Origin: Limnochorda pilosa
GTDB lineage: Bacteria; Bacillota; Limnochordia; Limnochordales; Limnochordaceae
Direction of reading: 5' to 3'
Assembly (NCBI RefSeq): GCF_001544015.1
Contig: NZ_AP014924.1
Span: 1,550,001 to 1,614,000 of the forward strand
DNA length: 64,000 bases
The notes beneath the pieces were generated by a model that did not search any database, was not told where the DNA came from, and was given only the letters and a program-made list of their open reading frames with translations. Below, piece after piece: positions 1-9,022 of this stretch; within the stretch, counting starts at the first letter, position 1; each line of letters begins with the position of its first letter. A program made the translations under genes and the position numbers.

Positions 1-552
1 CCGTAGAGAATGATGATCCCGGCCCACTTGATCACGTGATCCCCACGCGCGTGGGGGTGAACCGCGAACTCGGGACCCGCCACCATGCCCAACGGTGTGA
101 TCCCCACGCGCGTGGGGGTGAACCGAAGGCAGCGAGAACTTCTCATCGGCCTTTGTGGTGATCCCCACGCGCGTGGGGGTGAACCGATGCTCGCGAAGCC
201 CGCCTTGATGAAGTCGATGTGATCCCCACGCGCGTGGGGGTGAACCGACCGCGCATAGAGGTTCCATCCGACTCGCTGCGTGATCCCCACGCGCGTGGGG
301 GTGAACCGGTGAGGCCCCGGATGAGGCCACAGGCGATGAAGTGATCCCCACGCGCGTGGGGGTGAACCGGTCAGCAGGCAGCAGGCGCTAGGAATGTTGG
401 TGTGATCCCCACGCGCGTGGGGGTGAACCGGCGTTGCGAGCTGGAGGGCCGTTGCGTTTCCAGTGATCCCCACGCGCGTGGGGGTGAACCGCCGGGGGAT
501 CCGTGCCATCCGCTGGCGGCAGGGTGATCCCCACGCGCGTGGGGGTGAATGG
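1..552 (+). CRISPR. Type I-E CRISPR array, truncated by the left window edge
   Basis: Nine 29-bp repeats begin at 36, 97, 158, 219, 280, 341, 402, 463 and 524, exactly 61 bp apart, with 32-bp spacers. Bases 1-3 (ccg) are the end of a further repeat and 4-35 is a ninth spacer, so the array continues to the left. The repeat core is CCCCACGCGCGTGGGG, a stem with a GCGC loop, followed by GTGAACCG, which is the usual form of the type I-E crRNA 5' handle. This orientation implies left-to-right transcription with the leader off the window. The last repeat (524-552) has a changed 3' end (gtgaatgg), as expected at the trailer end. Cas6e, encoded at 7899-8636, should cleave at the base of the hairpin. 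Confidence 0.97.
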
Positions 553-612
553 GAGAACCCGAGCTGCCCGTGGCGGATCGGCTGTTAGCAAGCTGCACCA
601 GGCGCGACCCAA

Positions 613-641
613 GTCATTCCCACGCGGCCTGGGGGCGGAAT
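613..641 (+). repeat. Decayed CRISPR repeat 1
   Basis: The stretch starts gtcattcccacgcgg and continues ctgggggcgga. It matches the array repeat over most of both arms but has substitutions and one inserted base. It lies 89 bp after the start of the last array repeat, out of the 61-bp register, so a deletion seems to have accompanied the decay. Confidence 0.6.
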
Positions 642-656
642 CTCGTGTACTACTCC

Positions 657-686
657 GTACGTTCCCACGCGCTCGCAGGTGAGCCA
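657..686 (+). repeat. Decayed CRISPR repeat 2
   Basis: It reads gttcccacgcgc followed by a damaged second arm and gtgagcca, where an intact repeat has gtgaaccg. The hairpin arms no longer pair well. It is probably a fossil of older, trailer-end array units. Confidence 0.45.
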
Positions 687-936
687 TACGCCTACCGGTG
701 GCGGGACATGGCCCAGCCATCTAGGCATACGTAGCCGGGTGCACTAAGAGGAAACGTACCTTGGCGGGCGAATGCATGTACGGGAGGTGTGAGGGAGTCG
801 TCGGATCACTCGACGGGTGGACCCGCGAATTCGCATGGTCTGTCTCGTTTCGGTTCTTGGAGAGCCTTGAGCGACGGTGCCTCATGGGACCGCTGAGGTG
901 GGTGGATTCACGACTGACTGGAGGCCTGGACACTCC

Positions 937-3768
937 ATGGATCCGCTCTTTCTGTTGTGGGGGAAGACCACTCGAGGACAGCGGGAGACAGCCTACCAGC
1001 CGCAGCAGGAACTCGTCTTTCATCCCCTCCTTCTTCACATGATTGATACCGCAGAGGTTGCTCGAGCGATATGGCGTCGTGCGTTGGGGGCCTCCCTTCG
1101 TGGTCGCTGGGCTCGAGCGTGGGGGGTCGACGTGGACAGCGCCGAAGCCGCAGTGGCCTGTCTGGCAGGCAGTCACGACCTGGGCAAGGCCTCCCCACCG
1201 TTCCAGGTGAAGTGGGCGTCTGGGGCGACGGCGCTCCAAAACGCTGGTTTGCGGTTCCCGCGACCCATCGGGACGGCCCCGCACGGGATTGTCACTGCGA
1301 GCGAGTTGCCCCAGATTCTGAGCGCGATGGGGATCTCTCGTAACGTGGCGGATCACCTCTCTCGGGCCGTGGGTGGTCATCATGGCGCGTTGCCAGCCTA
1401 TCACGACACGGAACTCGTGTCGGAAGTGGTGAGCGAGGTCGGGGACGATGACTGGAAGAGCATGCGGAAGGAGTTGTTCGGGAGACTGGCCATCGTAGAG
1501 GATGCCGATCCGGTCCTCGCGACGCTCGCAACGCTGGGCGATGTTCCGGCATGGACGCTTATGTGTTTGGCTGGGTTGGCCAGCGTTGCCGACTGGATCG
1601 CGTCCGACCTCGATTCGTTCCCAACCGAAGGGCGGCTGGACGGCGCTCTCCAGGGAACTCTTCCGTCCTACCGACTGCACGCGGAGCAGCGGGCGCAGGC
1701 TGCCATGGATCGGCTCCTGTGGACGTCTCCACCCGCCAGGAATGGTCGACCGGCTTTCCAGCAGTTGTTCGCATTCAGCCCCAACAGCTTGCAGCAACAG
1801 ATCGGTGAGCTCGCCGTGGACCTCGGCACGCCTTCGCTCGTCATCATTGAGGCCCCCACGGGACAGGGAAAGAGCGAAGCCGCGCTTTACGCGGCACACC
1901 TGCTCACTAAACAGCAGGGGCGGCACGGGCTCTATTTCGCCTTGCCCACAGAGGCTACCAGTAACCAAATGTTCCGGCGGGTTGTGAGGTACCTCAGTAA
2001 GGCGTACCCCGGCTATCCTGTGAACACCCAGCTGCTTCACGGGCATGCAGCCCTCTCTGCCGAGCTGGAGGCACTGCTTGGGCGCAGCGGGTCGCTACTC
2101 AATCCGCAAGGGGTGGGCGACGAGGGGGCAACGAACGAGGATGCCACGCCTAACGTTCTGGCGTCAGAGTGGTTCCTCCCCAGGAAGCGTGGGTTGCTTG
2201 CACCCTTCGGCATCGGGACGGTGGACCAGGTCCTCTTGGGTGTTCTACGGATTCGTCATTTCTTCGTGCGCCTCTTCGGGCTTGCCGGCAAGACCGTGAT
2301 CATCGACGAGGTCCATGCTTACGACGCCTACATGATCACGCTCCTAAACTCCCTTCTGGAGTGGCTGGCCCATATGGGATCGTCGGTGATAGTGCTGTCG
2401 GCCACGCTTCCCGCGAAACGCCGTGAGGAACTGGTGCAGGCGTTTGCCAGGGGAGCCGGGATCTCGGAGGCCGCAGAACATGACCATGTATCAGCCTCGT
2501 ACCCGAGGATCACATGGGTAACGGAAGGGCGGCCGCCCCGGAGCGCGTCGATCCCGGTTGACGACACTGCATCGCGCCTCATTCGGCTCCGCTGGGTGTC
2601 CGAGAGCGATGATCCGCAGGGCTTGGAGCGCCTTGGCCAGAGCCTAGACTCAAGGTTGTTGGGCGGCGGCTGCGCAGCTGTGATCTGCAACACTGTGGCG
2701 GAAGCGCAACGGGTGTTTAGGGCGCTGACCCCGATCTTCACGTCCCAAGACGCTGGCGATGGTGCGCCTGAACTCGAGCTTTTCCACGCGCAGTTCCCTC
2801 TATGCCAGCGCCAGGAGATCGAGCGGCGCGTCGTCTCTCGCTTTGGCAAAGTCGGGAGCGAAGGCGTGCGCCGGCCATGGCGAGCGGTTCTGGTCGCAAC
2901 CCAGGTGATCGAGCAAAGCCTGGATCTCGACTTTGACGTCATGGTGACGCAGATGGCTCCGGCGGACTTGGTGGTGCAGCGGGCTGGGCGATTGTGGCGC
3001 CATCCCACCACACCTCGGCCCGCGGGACCGAACGATGCGGAGCTGTGGATTTGGCAGGGGCATCCCGATCAGGACGGGGCACCGTCGTTTCCCAAAGGCG
3101 ATCTGCGGGTCTACGACGAGTATGTTCTCCTTTGCTCGTGGCTGGCGTTACGAAATCGTGATCGGTTACGCATCCCGGATGACGTGGAGGGTCTTGTTGA
3201 ATCTGTGTACAGTGAGTCGGATTGTCCGAATGGGCTGACAAGCGAGTTTAGCCTGCGCTTCAGGCGCGCGAGGGAGGTCATGTTGCGTCATCGAGACCTC
3301 TACGAGGTGGAGGCCGAAAGGCGAGTTGTGCGGGTGCCGGCCGGAGCATGGGAGCTCTTCATGGGCGAACGCCAGTTGAGCGAGCCGGAAGACGACCATG
3401 TGGAGGTGAACGCTGCACTGCAGGCGCTCACGCGGATTGGGGTACCCAGCATAACGGCGATCATCCTCCAGGGAACAGAGAATGGGCCGTGGTTCATCCC
3501 AGGGGAGCATAGGGAGCTGGACCGAAACCACCGCCCGGATGTAGATGTGGTGAAAAGGCTCCTGGCGTGGTCCGTGAGGATCTCACATCATGGGGTGGTT
3601 CGCGCAATGAGCGGGCGAGAAGGGCTTCCGCCGTCGTGGAGACAGTCGCCCCTCTTACGAGGCTGTCGAGTCCTGCTCATCGACGAGGGCGGCCTGGGAC
3701 GAGCGGGTGATTGGATCGTGCACATCGACCCGCGCCTGGGTTTGGTCATCGAGGATGCGACGAGTTAG
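937..3768 (+). CDS. cas3: CRISPR-associated nuclease-helicase Cas3 (type I-E)
   Basis: This is the effector recruited by Cascade to unwind and degrade target DNA in the cytoplasm. The 943-residue protein has an N-terminal HD nuclease domain (HDLGK with HD at residues 80-81, and a later GGHHG) and then a superfamily 2 helicase: Walker A APTGQGKS near 305, DEVH at 457-460, SATLP, and motif VI QRAGRLWRH near 680. The ATG at 937 is preferred because the protein then begins MDPLFLLWGK, like other type I-E Cas3 proteins, and GGAGG lies 12 bases upstream; an ATG at 877 would add 20 unconserved residues. It is followed after 67 bp by casA, which has its own promoter. All catalytic motifs appear intact. 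Confidence 0.95.
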   Translation: MDPLFLLWGKTTRGQRETAYQPQQELVFHPLLLHMIDTAEVARAIWRRALGASLRGRWARAWGVDVDSAEAAVACLAGSHDLGKASPPFQVKWASGATALQNAGLRFPRPIGTAPHGIVTASELPQILSAMGISRNVADHLSRAVGGHHGALPAYHDTELVSEVVSEVGDDDWKSMRKELFGRLAIVEDADPVLATLATLGDVPAWTLMCLAGLASVADWIASDLDSFPTEGRLDGALQGTLPSYRLHAEQRAQAAMDRLLWTSPPARNGRPAFQQLFAFSPNSLQQQIGELAVDLGTPSLVIIEAPTGQGKSEAALYAAHLLTKQQGRHGLYFALPTEATSNQMFRRVVRYLSKAYPGYPVNTQLLHGHAALSAELEALLGRSGSLLNPQGVGDEGATNEDATPNVLASEWFLPRKRGLLAPFGIGTVDQVLLGVLRIRHFFVRLFGLAGKTVIIDEVHAYDAYMITLLNSLLEWLAHMGSSVIVLSATLPAKRREELVQAFARGAGISEAAEHDHVSASYPRITWVTEGRPPRSASIPVDDTASRLIRLRWVSESDDPQGLERLGQSLDSRLLGGGCAAVICNTVAEAQRVFRALTPIFTSQDAGDGAPELELFHAQFPLCQRQEIERRVVSRFGKVGSEGVRRPWRAVLVATQVIEQSLDLDFDVMVTQMAPADLVVQRAGRLWRHPTTPRPAGPNDAELWIWQGHPDQDGAPSFPKGDLRVYDEYVLLCSWLALRNRDRLRIPDDVEGLVESVYSESDCPNGLTSEFSLRFRRAREVMLRHRDLYEVEAERRVVRVPAGAWELFMGERQLSEPEDDHVEVNAALQALTRIGVPSITAIILQGTENGPWFIPGEHRELDRNHRPDVDVVKRLLAWSVRISHHGVVRAMSGREGLPPSWRQSPLLRGCRVLLIDEGGLGRAGDWIVHIDPRLGLVIEDATS

Positions 3769-3786
3769 GTAGCTACAGCAATACAC

Positions 3787-3815
3787 TTGACACCAAGGAA
3801 GATTCTTCCTATGCT
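3787..3815 (+). promoter_or_regulatory. Promoter of the Cascade operon with embedded palindrome
   Basis: TTGACA at 3787-3792 and TATGCT at 3810-3815 are 17 bp apart, a near-consensus housekeeping promoter, with a predicted transcript start near 3822 just before the casA ribosome binding site. The spacer holds a perfect 15-bp palindrome, AGGAAGATTCTTCCT (3796-3810), placed where a repressor would block RNA polymerase. Its binding protein is unknown. Confidence 0.7.
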
Positions 3816-3835
3816 GAGGATCAGGAGGTGATCCA

Positions 3836-5410
3836 GTGGCCACGTTCAACCTGATTGATGAACCGTGGATCCCCGCAGTAGATCAACAGGGCGCAGCACG
3901 CGAGGTCGGATTACGAGAGGCGCTCGTAGACGCCCACCTTCTGTCGAGCGTGCGACACGCCTCGCCCTTGGCGACCGTGGCGCTTCATCGCCTGATGCTA
4001 GCCGTGCTCCACCGCATCTTCGGTCCACGTGACCCAGGCGAATGGGTCGAGTTGTGGCGACAGGGTCAGTGGGATGGGGCTGCCCTACAGGACTATCTGG
4101 ATCACTGGAGAGACCGGTTTGATCTCTTCGACCCGGTGCATCCTTTCTATCAGGTCCCACAGATGCCCGATGCGGTGACCCATCCTCCCGAGCATCTCAT
4201 GCTGGAGGCGGCCAGCGGCAACAACGCGACCTTGTTCGACCACCATCACGAGCGTCGCCGCGTGCCTCTGCGCGCGGCGGATGCGGCATGCTACCTCCTG
4301 GCCCAGCAGAGCTACGCCATAGGGTTCGGCAAGAGCTCGCCCTTTTACTTCTCTGATGCTCCTCTCGTGCGAGGCTTCACAGTGCTGATTCACGGCGAGA
4401 CCCTGTTCGAAACACTCATGCTCAACCTGCAGAACTACACTCCTACGAGCAGAGACCTTCCGGCCTGGGAAGACGACGCACCGCGCGAACCTGATCGAGA
4501 CGGCACGTTGCCTCGAGGATACCTGGACTATCTTACGTGGCAGAGTCGGCGTATCCACCTGATCGCAGATGGTGATCCGCCTTACGTGATCGGGTGCCAG
4601 ATCCAGCAGAACCTGAAACTCCGTGGGGACGAGTCGGACCCATTCAAGGTCTACCGGTCAGACAAGGAGCGGGGCATGGTACCGCTGTCGTTGGTGCCGG
4701 GACGGGCCGTCTGGCGGAACGCGGATGCGCTCTTTCACCTGCCCGAAGCGACGCGGATGGGGCCGCAGGACCAGAGCACAACACCTCCCAGAAGCTTCCG
4801 ATGGTTGAGTGTGGTTCGCCAACAGGCCCGGGGAAGCACTGTCGAGTTGCGGTCGGTTTACCGGTTCGGAGTGTACGGTATGGCTACGCAGCCCGGGAAG
4901 GCCGCGTCGGTCGTCCTTTGGGCGCAGGAAGAGCTCCCTCTTCCGCTCGATCTCCTAGATGATGCTCAACAGGTGCATGATCTCGCTGACGGCCTGGGTC
5001 TCGCCGAGAGGGCAGGCTCCATCGAACGAAGGGCGGTCCAGCATCTAGCTTCCCTGCTCCTCACGCCTGAGTCAGACTTGCAGGACGGACGCAGGGCGGA
5101 TCCCAAAGCGATTCACAGCTTGGCAGAGCACATGGATCCGACCCCGGACTACTGGGCTGCGCTGGGAGGGACCTTCGGCAGGTTCATGGTGGGATTGACC
5201 GTTGACCGCGTCCCAGCTCTCCAAGAGTGGGCCGATGCGGTTCGGATCGCGTCGATCGACTCGTTCGGGCGGCTTGTTCGAAGCCTCGGCACCTCCGCAC
5301 GCGAGCTCAAGGCGATCGTCCGTGCAGAGAGAGCATTCCGGTTGTGGCTGAACAGCGAAGTGTCTGAATGGAAGGAGCGAGTGGGATATGAATCGGCCCA
5401 GCCAGCGTGA
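3836..5410 (+). CDS. casA: Cascade large subunit Cas8e (Cse1/CasA)
   Basis: This is the large subunit of the type I-E Cascade complex, which recognises the PAM and recruits Cas3. The 524-residue protein has the family's usual length and the typical N-terminus FNLIDEPWIPA. The GTG start is fixed by an almost perfect Shine-Dalgarno, AGGAGGTGATC, ending 3 bases before it. The gene overlaps casB by 23 bp and opens a tightly packed five-gene operon (casA-B-C-D-E), so equal transcription of the Cascade subunits is expected. No damage is visible. Confidence 0.93.
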   Translation: MATFNLIDEPWIPAVDQQGAAREVGLREALVDAHLLSSVRHASPLATVALHRLMLAVLHRIFGPRDPGEWVELWRQGQWDGAALQDYLDHWRDRFDLFDPVHPFYQVPQMPDAVTHPPEHLMLEAASGNNATLFDHHHERRRVPLRAADAACYLLAQQSYAIGFGKSSPFYFSDAPLVRGFTVLIHGETLFETLMLNLQNYTPTSRDLPAWEDDAPREPDRDGTLPRGYLDYLTWQSRRIHLIADGDPPYVIGCQIQQNLKLRGDESDPFKVYRSDKERGMVPLSLVPGRAVWRNADALFHLPEATRMGPQDQSTTPPRSFRWLSVVRQQARGSTVELRSVYRFGVYGMATQPGKAASVVLWAQEELPLPLDLLDDAQQVHDLADGLGLAERAGSIERRAVQHLASLLLTPESDLQDGRRADPKAIHSLAEHMDPTPDYWAALGGTFGRFMVGLTVDRVPALQEWADAVRIASIDSFGRLVRSLGTSARELKAIVRAERAFRLWLNSEVSEWKERVGYESAQPA

Positions 5411-6005
5411 GATCAACTTCGTCCGGTTCCTCGAGGAACGGCTCGGGGTACGGTCGGACGGAGCACATCGAGAACCAACACCGGAACAACGTTCGACCCG
5501 AGCTACCCTTCGCCGTGCCCTAGGGAAGCCTCCAGGGTCAGTACCAGAGACGTATTCGTACGTGGAACCGTGGCTGGGGCCGCAGGCCGCACCGTGGCAG
5601 GTGGAGAACTTCTACTCCATTGCAGCCCTGATGGCCTGGCACCCCGTCGGCTGGCACGAAGACGATACGCCGCAATCACCGACCAACCTGGGGGCATCGT
5701 TCGTCAGGCTGGCACGGACGCAGCGAGAGTTTCATGGAGAGGTACCTGCAGGACTCGAACGGCGCCTGGTCGCGATGCTCAATGCGTCCCAAACAGACCT
5801 CACCGAGCATCTTCGTCACGCGATCGGGCTTCTCAAGACACACGAGGTCCCTGTGAACTGGGTGCAGTTGCTAGCGGATCTGCGATCCTGGGAATGGTCA
5901 TCCCGCGAAGTTCAACGACGTTGGGCGTATGGCTTCTGGGGCTCGGCACCCCAGGACACCGAACGGCAGGGAGCCGTGGAGGAGGATGAGAGAGATGCTG
6001 GTTGA
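5388..6005 (+). CDS. casB: Cascade small subunit Cse2 (CasB)
   Basis: This is the small subunit of type I-E Cascade, which forms the belly of the complex and stabilises the R-loop. The protein has 205 residues and is mostly helical. The family signature includes a WQVENFYSIAALMAWHPVG-like stretch near residue 70. It starts with ATG inside the end of casA (23-bp overlap) and overlaps casC by 11 bp, so the three are translationally coupled. The assignment rests on sequence character and on position between cas8e and cas7e. Confidence 0.9.
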   Translation: MNRPSQREINFVRFLEERLGVRSDGAHREPTPEQRSTRATLRRALGKPPGSVPETYSYVEPWLGPQAAPWQVENFYSIAALMAWHPVGWHEDDTPQSPTNLGASFVRLARTQREFHGEVPAGLERRLVAMLNASQTDLTEHLRHAIGLLKTHEVPVNWVQLLADLRSWEWSSREVQRRWAYGFWGSAPQDTERQGAVEEDERDAG

Positions 6006-7158
6006 GCTTCACATCGTTCAGAATTTCGCCCCTTCCAATCTCAACCGCGACGATACCAATGCCCCAAAGGATTGCGAGTTCGGTGGCTACCGGCGAGCCC
6101 GCATTTCCAGCCAATCGGTGAAAAGGGCCATCCGAACCTACTTCAAGGAAGCAGGACTCCTGGGTGACGCGGAGCTGTCGGTGCGAACCAAGCGCTTGGT
6201 GGAGGAGCTGTCCCGGCGCCTTGCTGCCCGAGGCCGTGGCCCTGAGGAGGCGCATCAAGTGGCCGTCACCGTCGTGAATGGGATTCCGGCCAGCACGGAT
6301 AGCGACGACAAGACCGAGTACCTCCTGTTCCTGGGTGATCGGGAGGTGGACGCCCTCGCCGGCGTATGTGACCAGCATTGGGACGCGTTGCTACAGGTCG
6401 GTGAGCGGAGCTCGGAGGCGGCCAACCGTCGCGAAGCCAAGAAGGCGGCCAAGGCAGCTGTTGATGCCGTGCGTCAGCACATTGTCGGTGCCCTGAACGG
6501 GGGTAAGGCAGTCGATCTCGCTCTATTCGGCCGGATGATCGCCGACCTCCCGGACCGCAACGTCGACGCTGCCTGCCAGGTGGCGCATTGCATCTCCACC
6601 CATCGCGTCAACACGGAGTTCGACTTCTATACGGCCGTGGATGACCTGCGCCCCGAGGATACACAAGGTGCGGACATGATGGGTACCATTGAGTTCAACT
6701 CAGCGTGCTACTACCGCTACGCCAACGTGGACGTGGACCAGCTCATTAGCAACCTCGACGGTGATGAAGAGCTGGCGAAACGCGGGCTCAGAGCCTTCCT
6801 CGTCGCTGCTGCGCAAGCGGTGCCGACGGGGAAGCAGAACTCCATGGCGGCGCACAACCCTCCTTCGCTGGTATACACCGTGGTCCGGAAGACCAGCCGG
6901 TGGCCCTGGAACCTCGCGAACGCGTTCGTCCAGCCCGTCCGTCCTCGAGTCGACGAAGACCTGATCGCGCGATCGATCTCGGCACTCATCGACTATGCGT
7001 CGCGGTTGAAGGCCGCCTACGGAACCGACACCATTGCCGCAGAGCACGCACTCACGCTGGACGAACTCGGGTGGCCGGATCCCGCGCCGAGACGTGCTGG
7101 AACCTTGGACGATCTGGTCAGCAACACGGTGAACGCGGCCTTCAACAGGGGGACGTGA
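5995..7158 (+). CDS. casC: Cascade backbone subunit Cas7e (Cse4/CasC)
   Basis: Several copies of this protein form the helical backbone that holds the crRNA spacer. The protein of 387 residues begins MLVELHIVQNFAPSNLNRDD, matching the conserved Cas7e N-terminus (IHILQNFPPSNLNRDD in relatives). An ATG at 5986 is also in frame, but it touches the GGAGGAGG site directly. The ATG at 5995 has proper spacing and is chosen. The gene lies between casB and casD with an 11-bp overlap and a 3-bp gap. It contains the SRAR-like RARISSQSVKRA segment typical of Cas7 proteins. Confidence 0.94.
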   Translation: MLVELHIVQNFAPSNLNRDDTNAPKDCEFGGYRRARISSQSVKRAIRTYFKEAGLLGDAELSVRTKRLVEELSRRLAARGRGPEEAHQVAVTVVNGIPASTDSDDKTEYLLFLGDREVDALAGVCDQHWDALLQVGERSSEAANRREAKKAAKAAVDAVRQHIVGALNGGKAVDLALFGRMIADLPDRNVDAACQVAHCISTHRVNTEFDFYTAVDDLRPEDTQGADMMGTIEFNSACYYRYANVDVDQLISNLDGDEELAKRGLRAFLVAAAQAVPTGKQNSMAAHNPPSLVYTVVRKTSRWPWNLANAFVQPVRPRVDEDLIARSISALIDYASRLKAAYGTDTIAAEHALTLDELGWPDPAPRRAGTLDDLVSNTVNAAFNRGT

Positions 7159-7161
7159 TCG

Positions 7162-7917
7162 ATGGCAACCTTGCTCTTCCGCTTGGAGGGTCCCCTCCAG
7201 TCATGGGGTACAGGAAGCCGGTTCTCCACTCGCGAGACGGGCTTGGAACCGTCCAAGTCCGGCGTCATCGGGCTCATCTGCGCGGCGTTGGGCAAACCAC
7301 GGGAGGAACATCCAGAGTACGTCCACCAATGGCCATCGTTGGCTTCGTTGACGGCTCTCCGATTGGGTGTACGGGTTGACCGCGCCGGCCGTCTCCAAAG
7401 AGACTTTCACACAGCCGGCGGGAGTCGTTCCACGGCCAAGGGGCAGGGCGTCATCCGCGCCGACGCGAGTGGGTCCGACACGGTCACCTCGCAACGCTAC
7501 TACTTGGCCGATGCAAGTTTCCTGGTGGGCTTGGAGGGCGACCCGGGACTCTTGAGCCAGGTCGAGTCGGCGCTGCGCGAGCCCGTGTGGCCGATCTTCT
7601 TGGGACGCAAGGCGTGCGTCCCAAGCCGGCCAGCTCATCTCCCCGACGGCTGGCGCGAAGGGCCACTACCGCAGGCACTGGCTACATATCCGTGGCTGGC
7701 ACGAACGCTGGAAGAGGAGAACGCGCACCGGTCGGGCGTGCGCGTCAAGGCTGTCCTTGATGCCGTCCCCGATGAACGAGACAACGCTGATCAGCGCTTC
7801 GACGTGCCCCTGTCCTTTGCGGAGCGACGGTTCGCACCACGCCGTGTGGTTACGATGTGGATGGATTTGTCGGCGGATCAGATAAGGAGGGACCCGCTGT
7901 GTACCTTTCCCGCTTGA
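7162..7917 (+). CDS. casD: Cascade subunit Cas5e (CasD)
   Basis: This subunit caps the 5' handle of the crRNA in Cascade. The 251-residue protein has the RAMP-like N-terminus LLFRLEGPLQSWGTGSRF and the following TRETGLEPSKSGVIGLICAALG that characterises Cas5e. The ATG lies 3 bases after the casC stop, and the 3' end overlaps casE by 19 bp. No defects are visible. Confidence 0.93.
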   Translation: MATLLFRLEGPLQSWGTGSRFSTRETGLEPSKSGVIGLICAALGKPREEHPEYVHQWPSLASLTALRLGVRVDRAGRLQRDFHTAGGSRSTAKGQGVIRADASGSDTVTSQRYYLADASFLVGLEGDPGLLSQVESALREPVWPIFLGRKACVPSRPAHLPDGWREGPLPQALATYPWLARTLEEENAHRSGVRVKAVLDAVPDERDNADQRFDVPLSFAERRFAPRRVVTMWMDLSADQIRRDPLCTFPA

Positions 7918-8636
7918 TCCTGAACCCTCGGAACCGAGCCGTTCGCCGAGATCTCGCTGACGTTCAGGGCCTACACCGCACTCTCATGCGTGGTTTCCCA
8001 GCCATCGAAGCTCACGCGGAGGCGCGTCAACGCTTCGGCATGCTGTATCGGCTGGAGTCACCGCCCCTGGCCCCGCGTCTGCAACTCCTGGTACAGTCAA
8101 CCACTGCGCCGGACTGGTCCGGTCTCGAGCGCGACTACCTAGCGCGAATGGGGGGGAACCCTAGCGTAAAGCAAGTCAGCGAGTTGTACGCTTCCATCCA
8201 AACCGGGCAGGTGCTCCGATTTCGGTTGCGAGCCAATCCGACGAAGAAGATCGACACGAAAAGCGCGGCGGATGGCAGCAAGCGTAACGGGAGACGAGTC
8301 GTTCTGCGCGGAGACGAGGCTCTGCAAGAATGGCTCCACCGCAAAGCTGACGAGGCTGGCTTCAGGCTCCTGACCGTGCGGTTCGATCCGGGTGTCGCCG
8401 ATGTTCGCACGCTAGATGCCGGCAGGCAGGTTGCACGCATCACTGGGCACCATGGCCGGGGTGTGCTGACCATCGACGCTGTGATGTATGAAGGGCGCCT
8501 GCAGGTGACCAACCGAGAACGATTCCTCGAGGCCTTGGTGAGAGGGATCGGGCCTGCGAAGGCCTACGGATGCGGACTGCTTTCGGTGGCTCCGGCTGCC
8601 GTGCATGTCGACGTCGATGTCCGCAGGACTGGATGA
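7899..8636 (+). CDS. casE: CRISPR RNA endonuclease Cas6e (CasE/Cse3)
   Basis: Cas6e cuts the pre-crRNA at the base of each repeat hairpin and stays bound to the 3' hairpin. The 245-residue protein begins with GTG at 7899 (VYLSRLILNPRNRAVRRDLAD), set by AAGGAGG 8 bases upstream; the longer in-frame ATG at 7857 would add 14 residues unlike the family. His26 in LHRTL occupies the position of the catalytic histidine known from the Thermus enzyme. The C-terminal glycine-rich loop GIGPAKAYGCGLLSVAP is intact. Its substrate is expected to be the CCCCAC-GCGC-GTGGGG hairpin of the array, and possibly similar hairpins elsewhere in this window. Confidence 0.94.
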   Translation: MYLSRLILNPRNRAVRRDLADVQGLHRTLMRGFPAIEAHAEARQRFGMLYRLESPPLAPRLQLLVQSTTAPDWSGLERDYLARMGGNPSVKQVSELYASIQTGQVLRFRLRANPTKKIDTKSAADGSKRNGRRVVLRGDEALQEWLHRKADEAGFRLLTVRFDPGVADVRTLDAGRQVARITGHHGRGVLTIDAVMYEGRLQVTNRERFLEALVRGIGPAKAYGCGLLSVAPAAVHVDVDVRRTG

Positions 8637-8733
8637 CAAGCCTTTCGCCAGTAGACAAGCGCATGCGTTAGGTGGGATCCGATCCGGCGTGCTGGAGGCA
8701 GGCTGTTCTTCCCTCAGCTCGCCGGAGCTTTCA

Positions 8734-8823
8734 TTAGTCCCCACGCGTGTGGGGGTGAACCGTGTATGGCTGTGACCGTTCACGTTGGTAGGCTGCGTTC
8801 CCCACGCGTGTGGGGGTGAACCG
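8734..8823 (+). CRISPR. Mini-CRISPR: two variant repeats and one spacer between casE and cas1
   Basis: Two repeats at 8734-8762 and 8795-8823 are exactly 61 bp apart around a 32-bp spacer, the same geometry as the main array. Both carry CCCCACGCGTGTGGGGGTGAACCG, with loop GCGT where the main array has GCGC. The first five bases differ from the main array and from each other. The stem and the GTGAACCG handle are preserved, so Cas6e should still process them. The flanking region 8637-9022 holds no gene. Confidence 0.88.
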
Positions 8824-8955
8824 TCTGCGATGGATCCGCTGCGCTGTTGGAGGGGTCTCTCGCTCAGGTGTGGAGGCGGGAAGCAGTCTGACGAGGTAGG
8901 TGGGGGGCTCTCGAGAGTTATCGGACAGCGCCGACAAATAGAGGGGGCGGGAGGT

Positions 8956-8983
8956 GTCAGGTCGTAGCACGCTCTGACCTGAC
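8956..8983 (+). promoter_or_regulatory. Inverted repeat in the cas1 leader
   Basis: GTCAGGTC (8956-8963) and GACCTGAC (8976-8983) form perfect 8-bp arms around a 12-base loop, about 40 bp before cas1. It could be an operator or an RNA hairpin in the cas1 leader. No T-run follows, so it is not a typical terminator. Confidence 0.4.
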
Positions 8984-9022
8984 CGGTGGTTGCCCAGGTT
9001 CTCTGACGGGGGGTGACATGGA

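Larger units (their letters stand above)
553..936. other. Gene-free region between array and cas3
   Basis: This 384-bp stretch holds no convincing gene. It contains two degenerate repeats (listed separately) and a GGAGG at 920-924 that serves cas3. I see no clear promoter pair for cas3, so cas3 may be read from a promoter here that I do not recognise or by read-through from the array. Confidence 0.6.

Noticed and set aside
877-936. Earlier ATG for cas3
   Set aside because: It adds 20 residues not found in Cas3 proteins; the ATG at 937 has a ribosome binding site and the typical N-terminus.
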